From assembly GCF_947488565.1 (NCBI RefSeq), contig NZ_CANKZC010000002.1, positions 1-64,000 on the forward strand: a stretch of DNA of 64,000 bases, in the 5' to 3' direction. The notes beneath the pieces were generated by a model that was given only the letters and a program-made list of their open reading frames with translations, did not search any database and had not been told where the DNA came from. Source of the stretch: an uncultured Psychrobacter sp. (GTDB lineage: Bacteria > Pseudomonadota > Gammaproteobacteria > Pseudomonadales > Moraxellaceae). Made by a program: the position numbers and the translations under genes. Shown in pieces: positions 57,767 through 64,000 of the stretch; positions within the stretch are counted from its first letter, which is position 1; every line of letters starts with the position of its first letter.

Positions 57767-57785
57767 GTAAATGATAATCATTATC
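57767..57785. promoter_or_regulatory. Fur box
   Basis: Matches the 19-base Fur consensus GATAATGATAATCATTATC at 17 of 19 positions, including the full 14 bases TGATAATCATTATC. It lies about 325 bases before the SBP gene of the sensory operon on the minus strand and about 75 bases before a strong plus-strand terminator. Confidence 0.75.
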
Positions 57786-57789
57786 GTTT

Positions 57790-57905
57790 AATAGGATAGA
57801 TTCGTACAGTACAGCCGCTCTACCCTCGAAAGGGTCGTAGAATAACATTACGTATTGACAAAAAAAGCATTCATACGTGTCATGCGTATGAATGCTTTTT
57901 TGTAA
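57790..57905 (+). ncRNA. Candidate Fur-regulated small RNA
   Basis: The Fur box at 57767-57785 is followed by about 75 bases with no reading frame, then a perfect 17-bp terminator stem with a T run. This is the layout of iron-stress sRNAs such as RyhB and PrrF: a Fur-repressed promoter and a ~100-base noncoding transcript. The body has a short hairpin with a CGAA tetraloop at 57817-57830. Promoter boxes are weak by eye (TAGGAT at 57792 or TACAGT at 57805), and the terminator could serve only the minus-strand gene. Start position is approximate. Confidence 0.45.
57861..57901. terminator. Strong bidirectional terminator
   Basis: A perfect 17-bp stem (AAAAAAGCATTCATACG with its complement) and a 7-base loop, with T runs on both strands. 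It ends the lipoprotein pair on the minus strand, 47 bases after that stop, and would end the candidate sRNA on the plus strand. Confidence 0.92.
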
Positions 57906-57947
57906 AAAATAAGATAAAAGGTCAGGTGACTTTGCTCTTATCGAAAT

Positions 57948-58835
57948 CTAGCTTGTTCCTAATATTTTTTGCTGTTTTAAAGCAGTTTCAGTCAAGTCTT
58001 CACCAAACCATTTTGTCGTTAGCACAGCATAAGTACCATCCTTTTTTAATCCTTCTAACCCTACATTTACCTTTTCAAGTAGTTCAGGTTGGTTTTTATC
58101 GATAAGGAAAACTTTTCGAGCACCATCGGCGTCAATACCTTCATAGTCAAAATATATTGGGTCTAAACTTGATAAATCGTTTAATAAATAACGTATAACA
58201 CCAGAATCATCTGCAACCGCATCAACTTCGCCTTGTGCCATAGCTTGCACTGCCGCAAATGTAGTTGGATACTGTTCTAGAGCACCTACTGCATAATTGC
58301 CTTTTGCAAAAAATTGATAAGGTTCAGAGTCGCTTAATACACCAATACTTACATCGTCCAAATTATCTAATGACTTAATATTCAATTCACTATCTAAGTA
58401 CACTAGGCTAGTAGGCAAAGGTGCATAAGCATCCGACAATAAATATTTGCTATTTCTCTCGTCACTGTAAGTAAGACCAGCGGCCACCATATCTCTATTC
58501 TTACTATCTAAATTATCAAACAGCTTTTTCCAAGGGTCGTTATAGACCTCAACCTTAAAGCCTTGTGATTCACCAATATGATTCATCAGTTCTATATCGA
58601 ATCCAGTAACATTACCGTATTCGTCTTTAAACTCATATGGTGCATAGTTTGCTTCGGTACCCACTTTAATCACAGGGGCAGTATCAGGCAACTGACTAAC
58701 GAAGTCGTCTTTACCTTTGGTAGTGGAGGTACTAGCGCTATCTTGAGTAACGGCATTATTAGAGGTACCAGAATTACTACAACCAAACAATCCTACGCCT
58801 AGTACTATCGGGAGTACTTTATACAATGTCTTCAT
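57948..58835 (-). CDS. Solute-binding lipoprotein (SBP_bac_3), paralogue 2
   Basis: 295 residues. Lipobox LFGC, polar linker, and a family 3 binding domain (VIKVGTEANYAPYEFKDEYGN, GFDIELMNHIGESQG, MAQGEVDAVADDSGVIRYLL). It is very similar in plan to the gene at 58901 (shared WKKLFDNLD/WEEVFDNLD, YAPLPTSLVYLD/YAPLPSSLVYLD) and more distant from the sensory-operon copy. It lies 65 bases after that gene, so the two form a pair transcribed together and end at the terminator at 57861-57901. GGAG precedes the start. Confidence 0.9.
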   Translation of the reverse strand: MKTLYKVLPIVLGVGLFGCSNSGTSNNAVTQDSASTSTTKGKDDFVSQLPDTAPVIKVGTEANYAPYEFKDEYGNVTGFDIELMNHIGESQGFKVEVYNDPWKKLFDNLDSKNRDMVAAGLTYSDERNSKYLLSDAYAPLPTSLVYLDSELNIKSLDNLDDVSIGVLSDSEPYQFFAKGNYAVGALEQYPTTFAAVQAMAQGEVDAVADDSGVIRYLLNDLSSLDPIYFDYEGIDADGARKVFLIDKNQPELLEKVNVGLEGLKKDGTYAVLTTKWFGEDLTETALKQQKILGTS

Positions 58836-58900
58836 TTTCTATCTCCAGTTTCTAAGAAGAGAAATATTTAGCGAAACAAATGTTTCTAACTTCAACGACA

Positions 58901-59782
58901 TTAAGTATTTGGTTTACGTTGTTCCGATACAGCTTGCGTCAGATCTTCACCAAACCATTTTGTGGTTAAAGTAGCATAAGTACCATTTTGTTTTAGACTC
59001 TTTAAACCGGCGTTTACCTTTTCGAGTAACTCAGGCTGTCCTTTTTCAACAAGCAATACTTTGTATGCACTCTCTGCATGGATATCTTCATAATCAAAAT
59101 ATTTTGGCTCCAAGTCAGGTAAGTCATTCATAAGATAACGAAGGGCACCCGCATCTTCGGCAACTGCATCAACTTCACCTCGCGCCATAGCCTTTACTGC
59201 TAAAAAAGTTGACGGATATGGGCTAACAGATTCAACACTGATTTCACCACTACTAAAGTAGTCATACTGTACGGTATCGCTAAGCACCCCAATCTTTACA
59301 TCGTCTAATTCTTCTACAGAGGTGAGATTTAGGGACTCATCTAAATATACTAAGCTTGATGGTAGCGGCGCATATGGGTCTGACAGTAGATATTTTTTGT
59401 CACGCTCCGTACTATATGGTACGGCCGCTGCAAGCATATCTCGTGTTTTATTGTCTAAGTTGTCAAACACCTCTTCCCACGGATCACTATAGATTTCAAC
59501 TTTAAAACCTTGGTCCTCACCAATCTCACGCATAAGATCAATATCGAATCCAGTAACACTTCCATACTCATCATTAAAACCATAAGGAGCAAACTGCGCG
59601 TCAGTAGATAACTTGACTGTCGGCGCGGTATCAGGCAATTTACTTACAAACGCATTGTTATCTTTGATAGCTGCAGTACTATTGGTATTTACATTGTCCT
59701 GAGTAGTCGCATTGTTGGCATTGCTACAACCAAACAATCCTACTCCTAGCATCATTGGAAGTACTTTATATAATGTCTTCAT
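58901..59782 (-). CDS. Solute-binding lipoprotein (SBP_bac_3), paralogue 3
   Basis: 293 residues. Lipobox LFGC; family 3 binding domain with VKLSTDAQFAPYGFNDEYGS, GFDIDLMREIGEDQG and MARGEVDAVAEDAGALRYLM. First gene of the lipoprotein pair. The ATG at 59782 with AAGGA 6 bases upstream is preferred over the GTG one codon earlier. No ABC transporter partner is present. The three paralogues share signal peptide and linker style, so they arose by local duplication. Confidence 0.9.
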   Translation of the reverse strand: MKTLYKVLPMMLGVGLFGCSNANNATTQDNVNTNSTAAIKDNNAFVSKLPDTAPTVKLSTDAQFAPYGFNDEYGSVTGFDIDLMREIGEDQGFKVEIYSDPWEEVFDNLDNKTRDMLAAAVPYSTERDKKYLLSDPYAPLPSSLVYLDESLNLTSVEELDDVKIGVLSDTVQYDYFSSGEISVESVSPYPSTFLAVKAMARGEVDAVAEDAGALRYLMNDLPDLEPKYFDYEDIHAESAYKVLLVEKGQPELLEKVNAGLKSLKQNGTYATLTTKWFGEDLTQAVSEQRKPNT

Positions 59783-59785
59783 CAC

Positions 59786-60128
59786 TCATCCTTGAAATTA
59801 AAAAATATTAGTAACTTTTCCTTTAACAAACCAACAAATTTGTATATAACTTTTTTGTAATAAAAAATACAAACCGTTACATTCGATATTAATTCAGTAA
59901 ATTTAGGATAGCTAGAAACATAGAAAAAACTAGATAAATGGATGAATAGTATGATAAAAGGTAGATAATAGAAGTTATTTGAAAATTTTACCCATCTATT
60001 TGAATGAAATAAATTTTTGGGTTATATATAAATTATTGTAATATATCTTTTATTAAAGGTATAAAAAAAGCATTCATTATCTATTAGATAACTAAATGCT
60101 TTTTAAATAGAAGCTAACAACAAAATTT
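59786..60128. other. Spacer lipoprotein pair / MFS exporter
   Basis: About 343 very AT-rich bases without a gene. It contains the exporter terminator at 60062-60104 and must hold the promoter for the lipoprotein pair. No operator-like palindrome was recognised. Confidence 0.45.
60062..60104 (-). terminator. Terminator of the MFS exporter gene
   Basis: AAAAAGCATT / AATGCTTTTT outer stem with inner TTATCTA/TAGATAA pairing, followed by a T run on the minus strand, 25 bases after the exporter stop codon. Its outer stem sequence resembles that of the terminator at 57861. Confidence 0.8.
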
Positions 60129-61388
60129 TTAATCCGTATCTTCAAGATTTAAGTTACGATCTATTTTCCAAATTAAAAAACAGCCCAGACTCATTAAGGC
60201 AAACATTGCAATACCAATCTTAAGTACAGGATTAACTGGAAATAGGTTCAACAATAGCCCACCAAAAATACCGACTGAAAACATCAAAGAGCCTTGTAAG
60301 GCACTTGCCATCCCAGCACGGTGTTTTTGGAACGCCAACGCAATGGCAGAAGCGTTCGGCTGGGTCAAACCAAGACCTGCAATACAAAAGAAAATACAGC
60401 TTAAAACCAGCGGCAGCCAAGCATCTGTACCAAGTAGTATTCCAACCACAAACAGTACGCCTGCCGAAATCACCTGCATCATCGCACCAAAACGTAAGAT
60501 ACTCAAAATACGAAAGCGATTGGTAAGCCATTGATTAAGCTGAGTTAACGCCACAAACCCTGCAGCGTTCATACCAAAGAGCCAACCAAAATGCGTCGCT
60601 GACACACCATACGTGTCCATAATTAGCTCAGAAGCCGAGCTAATATAGACAAACATCGCCCCCATCAGCAGCCCGCCACCAATCGCCGGATAATTAAAAC
60701 TTGGATCTTTTAATAAGCTCCAATATTGGCTGAGCACTTCTTTAGCAGGGCGCACATTACGGTTTTCTTCTGTAAGGGTTTCAAAAAAGAAAAACTTAGT
60801 TAATAGTAAATTAAGCACCCCAAAAGCTGCTAAAAACCAAAAAATCGAATGCCAATCAAAGAACTGTAGGAATAGTGCACCAAGCGATGGCGCTAAAATA
60901 GGCGCCAACCCCATTACCAAAATCATAATAGAAAAAGCTTTAGCCGTTTGTTTGGCGGTGAGTCGATCACGTATTGCAGCGCGGGTGACGACCGCGCCTA
61001 CGCAGGCGCCAAGTGCCTGTAATGTCCGCCCAGCGAACAAAATATACTCGTTACTGGTCATGGCACAAACAATCGACGCAATGACATACAAGCTCATACC
61101 TATATATAAAGGTTTGACCCGACCAACACGGTCACTAAAAGGGCCATAAAACAGCTGCCCAAATACCAAACCAAAGAAGTAAGCTGGTACGGAGTTGGCC
61201 ATAAATGCTGTAGATACCTCAAAATCATCTGCCATCGATGGTAATGCAGGCAGATACATATCGATAGATAAAGGTCCTATCGCCACAATCAGTCCAAGCA
61301 TCATAATCCATGCAACAGGCAGATCAGCAGCGCGCACACGTTCAGCAGTCATAGGTTTATTGGGCAAAGAGGATTTTGGAGCAGACAT
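60129..61388 (-). CDS. Bcr/CflA-type MFS drug exporter
   Basis: 419 residues, 12 hydrophobic segments. GPLSIDMYLPALPSMADDF in helix 1 is the Bcr/CflA signature, with QLFYGPFSDRVGRVKPL (MFS motif A) after helix 2 and RTLQALGACVGAVVTRAAIRD. It is a proton-driven exporter of the bicyclomycin/chloramphenicol/florfenicol group; the substrate is not readable. No regulator is adjacent. Confidence 0.93.
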   Translation of the reverse strand: MSAPKSSLPNKPMTAERVRAADLPVAWIMMLGLIVAIGPLSIDMYLPALPSMADDFEVSTAFMANSVPAYFFGLVFGQLFYGPFSDRVGRVKPLYIGMSLYVIASIVCAMTSNEYILFAGRTLQALGACVGAVVTRAAIRDRLTAKQTAKAFSIMILVMGLAPILAPSLGALFLQFFDWHSIFWFLAAFGVLNLLLTKFFFFETLTEENRNVRPAKEVLSQYWSLLKDPSFNYPAIGGGLLMGAMFVYISSASELIMDTYGVSATHFGWLFGMNAAGFVALTQLNQWLTNRFRILSILRFGAMMQVISAGVLFVVGILLGTDAWLPLVLSCIFFCIAGLGLTQPNASAIALAFQKHRAGMASALQGSLMFSVGIFGGLLLNLFPVNPVLKIGIAMFALMSLGCFLIWKIDRNLNLEDTD

Positions 61389-61654
61389 AGCGTGACCATT
61401 TTATACGAAGATTGCTGTTGATACTTAGATTGCTTTTATTCAATATAAACGTTATCAATAAAATATTCTTGTTTATTAACGAGCATTACTGATAAAAACA
61501 ATGGTGCATATCTAATTTATTATCGTTACAAATATGCAAGCGGACAGTCCTATATCGTACTATCTACTTGTATTTCAATAGAGATATAACCTTAATAGAA
61601 CAAACCTCAATAATTAAACAGAACCTACTAGACTGCTATAAGATGAGGGTTAAA

Positions 61655-62467
61655 TTAACGAAACTGGCGTTTGCTAAACCCTGTACTGACCTCTTTGGCT
61701 TTTTTGAGCGCAAGCTTACGATTTCGTCCTAACATAAGTTTTAACTGCCACATTTTTTCTTTATATAGCGTGGTATGCGACTGCTGATACATGGCATTGA
61801 TGACACGCTTACTTGCAAGCACCGCATCAGGAGAACGCTCGGCAAACTCAGCGGCCAGCAACTGTGCTTGTTGCAATGGTGATTCACTACAATGACTAAC
61901 CAACCCTAGTGTTCGCCCCTCCTCTGCATCAATGGTACGCGCACTCATTGCCAGCTCTTTTAGCACGTCTGCACGCACGACCCCTAGTGCCGATTGCGTC
62001 AACCCCATGTCTGGTACTAATCCCCACTTGGCTTCCATAATGGACAGTTTGCAATCAGGATGACTAATGCGCACATCGCACGCCAGAGCCAGCTGTAATC
62101 CCGCACCAATGCAATACCCTTCTAATACAGCAATCACAGGAACTGGTACTTCGCGCCAGACCAAGCAGACCTGCTGAAATAGGCTTTGGTTAGGTTTAAT
62201 TAATTCCCAAAAAGCGTACGCTTGATTTTTGGGGTGATTCAAATCACCCAAATCTATACCAGCACAAAACGTCCCTTCAGCACCATTAAGAATGACAGCA
62301 CGTAACGTCTTATCCTTACTAATATGTCTAGCAACAGCGATAAGCTCATTAACCACTTGAAAACTCATGGCGTTCTTTTTTTGAGGACGATTTATAGTAA
62401 CAGTGGCAATATTTTCGGTTACGCTAACTTGTAGGGTTTTATATTGATAAGCGGCGATAGCATGCAT
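61655..62467 (-). CDS. Enoyl-CoA hydratase/isomerase family protein (crotonase)
   Basis: 270 residues. The oxyanion-hole stretches GTFCAGIDLGDL and EGYCIGAGLQLALACDVRI are typical of the crotonase fold. The catalytic-Glu region around MEAKWGLVPDMGLTQS is kept in part, which fits dienoyl-CoA isomerase or hydratase types. The acyl-CoA substrate is unknown. No beta-oxidation partner gene is adjacent; it lies alone between the MFS exporter and the hybrid kinase. Confidence 0.88.
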   Translation of the reverse strand: MHAIAAYQYKTLQVSVTENIATVTINRPQKKNAMSFQVVNELIAVARHISKDKTLRAVILNGAEGTFCAGIDLGDLNHPKNQAYAFWELIKPNQSLFQQVCLVWREVPVPVIAVLEGYCIGAGLQLALACDVRISHPDCKLSIMEAKWGLVPDMGLTQSALGVVRADVLKELAMSARTIDAEEGRTLGLVSHCSESPLQQAQLLAAEFAERSPDAVLASKRVINAMYQQSHTTLYKEKMWQLKLMLGRNRKLALKKAKEVSTGFSKRQFR

Positions 62468-62673
62468 AACAATCCTTAATAAGCAGTTTGGATGATAAGT
62501 TGATGTTCGTTTTAGCAGTTATATTTTATTAATCTTAACAGGCTTATATCTGCTACAGCACGCGAATAACTGACTGCAGAGGTATCAATACTTTATTGGC
62601 CATATCGTTTTATAATATCTGACGCATTACTTTAGCGACAGTTGACCAGATAGTTGTTTTGACGACAGCCACA

Positions 62674-64000
62674 CTAGATCATCTTCCAAGTCATATCATT
62701 TTCGCTTAAGCGATGATAGTTCAGTTGCGGATATGGTGATAGATCGAGCGCCTGCAGATTGTTGAGCGCAAGCAATAAGTCCTCATAGTACGGCTTGAGC
62801 ATGGCAAACTGCACCGGCGTAGTATGTTGAACATTTAATAGACACTTATCTTCCAAGTCTTGGCTGGCTTTACGCAGTTGCGGGACACCAGTATAGCGAC
62901 TGGCACCCAAAATGCGGTGTGCAACTTGCGCCAGCATATTTCGATCACGCGCTTGCCACGCTTGAGCCAAGGCTTCTTTTTCATCCGCTATAGTATCGAT
63001 CATCATAATAATGAGCTTAGCAGCCAAATCCGGCTTGTTTGCCGAACGTGTCAGCGCATCTTGCCAGTCCAATATCTCCATCCCAACGATGCTGTTACTT
63101 TTTGAGCCATGATCCTGTTGTGCTTGCTCGTCTTGTTCAATGAGAGTATCTTGATGTGGCCGATCTTGATATTGTAAGCTTTGATAACGAGGCTGAGTCG
63201 CCCGTTGGGGCTCTCGCCTATACTCATCGCGAGGGTGAATATCTCGCATATAATCATCACGGATTTTTTTTAGAGATAGTGGACGTCGCACAGTTTTATC
63301 TACAGATGGGCTTTTGATTTTAGTATTGTCTACGTCATTGGACGCCATGCTATGGGTAGCGTCAGTAGACGCAACTGGTAATAAATGCTGCGACGTTGAT
63401 GTACGCCCTAACCATTTTTGTAGCACTTGTAACAATTGCGGTTGGCTAATTGGTTTGCCAACGTAGTCATCAATACCACTTGCAAGTAGCTTATCGCGCT
63501 CATCAGACAATCCGTGAGCCGTTAGTGCAATAATAGGAATGTGGCTATCGCCAACCTCTATTTTACGGATTTGCTGCGCCGCTTCACGACCCGACATACG
63601 CGGCATTTGAATATCCATAAAAATAAGATCGATGCTGTCTTTATCTTCTGGGTTGTTTTTTAAATGGGCCAACGAATTTTCTTCGGTATCTATATCTATG
63701 GTTGAGGCAGTATTGGCCGACACCTTATGGGTTTGCGCGCGAGCTTGAGCTTTTGATATCTGTGTTTTGTTGGATAAGCTTTGTTGCGACGATTTAGCAT
63801 TTTTTATATTTTTAGCCTGCTGTTTACTGATCAATTCGATGGCATCAAAGCCACTATTGGCAGTGATGACATGGATACCAAGCTCACTAAGAAGCGCATC
63901 TAATACTAAAAGGTTGGGCAGATGATCGTCTACTGCCAGCACAGTTATGCCATGCCAGCGCGGTGCTTGCGCTGCGACCGGTTCGCTTTTCTTTTGAGTG
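62674..64000 (-). CDS. GacS/BarA-type hybrid kinase, C-terminal receiver and Hpt part
   Basis: The frame is open to the window edge, so only the last ~441 residues are seen; the sensor and kinase domains lie beyond. The receiver starts at VLAVDDHLPNLLVLDALL, has its phosphoacceptor Asp in IFMDIQMPRMSG and Lys in YVGKPIS. Between the second strand and that Asp is a ~60-residue polar insertion that normal receivers lack. A long Gln/Asp/Arg-rich linker follows, then the Hpt domain with His in AHRILGASRYTGVPQL, close to the Hpt of GacS/BarA. Such kinases phosphorylate GacA/UvrY to control Csr/Rsm sRNAs. Confidence 0.88.
   Translation of the reverse strand, partial: TQKKSEPVAAQAPRWHGITVLAVDDHLPNLLVLDALLSELGIHVITANSGFDAIELISKQQAKNIKNAKSSQQSLSNKTQISKAQARAQTHKVSANTASTIDIDTEENSLAHLKNNPEDKDSIDLIFMDIQMPRMSGREAAQQIRKIEVGDSHIPIIALTAHGLSDERDKLLASGIDDYVGKPISQPQLLQVLQKWLGRTSTSQHLLPVASTDATHSMASNDVDNTKIKSPSVDKTVRRPLSLKKIRDDYMRDIHPRDEYRREPQRATQPRYQSLQYQDRPHQDTLIEQDEQAQQDHGSKSNSIVGMEILDWQDALTRSANKPDLAAKLIIMMIDTIADEKEALAQAWQARDRNMLAQVAHRILGASRYTGVPQLRKASQDLEDKCLLNVQHTTPVQFAMLKPYYEDLLLALNNLQALDLSPYPQLNYHRLSENDMTWKMI

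Larger units (their letters stand above)
57443..57947. other. Spacer between the two lipoprotein operons
   Basis: 505 AT-rich bases without a protein gene. From right to left it holds a bidirectional terminator (57861-57901), a hairpin ACCCT-CGAA-AGGGT (57817-57830), a Fur box (57767-57785), and a ~320-base AT-rich stretch that must contain the promoter of the sensory operon on the minus strand. Confidence 0.6.

Overview
The window looks like chromosomal DNA of a gammaproteobacterium of the family Moraxellaceae, most likely Psychrobacter. I infer this from the protein families, the AT-rich spacers, the gene set (TrpE, PolA, IleS-LspA, GacS-type kinase, MetX-MetW) and the tRNA-Thr/Tyr/Gly/Thr-tuf block; no database search was possible. 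I see no insertion sequence, prophage, CRISPR array or rRNA gene. Nearly all genes are intact.

Layout. 1-1.1 kb: start of tuf and four tRNA genes, one minus-strand operon. 1.3-6.9 kb: trpE, a tail-anchored FHA protein, a DUF3298 protein and prfC, all minus. 7.2-13.4 kb: a metallo-beta-lactamase/double-rhodanese protein, a lipoprotein of unknown function, ohr and polA. 13.5-18.2 kb: a MarR regulator divergent from a small membrane protein with paired palindromes between them, another membrane protein behind an attenuator-like hairpin, an SDR enzyme, a beta-helix lipoprotein and an acidic small protein. 18.3-25.1 kb: hemH, metX-metW, a Sel1 protein, an AhpD-like protein, trhO and an exported hydroxyisourate hydrolase. 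25.5-31.9 kb: serA divergent from a D-2-hydroxyglutarate dehydrogenase-like gene, a BLUF photoreceptor, a GNAT-nitrilase fusion and a thioredoxin-like membrane protein. 32-37 kb: a GST, ald, and an NCS1 transporter/hydantoin-type racemase pair divergent from a GntR regulator with four palindromic sites between them. 37.5-52.6 kb: mostly housekeeping genes (ileS-lspA, fkpB, hflX, lrgAB, a lytic transglycosylase, tsf, rpsB), with a macro-domain protein, a cold-shock/DUF1294 protein, an aldo-keto reductase and an acyltransferase.

52.9-59.8 kb holds the most unusual region. A five-gene operon encodes an orphan solute-binding lipoprotein, a membrane-bound CheA-like kinase without a CheW-binding domain, a single-domain CheY-like regulator and two CheX-type phosphatases. 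Just upstream are two more solute-binding lipoproteins of the same family, with no permease or ATPase anywhere near. Between the two operons lies a strong Fur box followed about 75 bases later by a perfect 17-bp terminator stem, which looks like an iron-regulated small RNA gene.

60.1-64 kb: a Bcr/CflA-type MFS exporter, a crotonase-family enzyme and the C-terminal receiver-Hpt part of a GacS/BarA-type hybrid kinase that runs off the window end.
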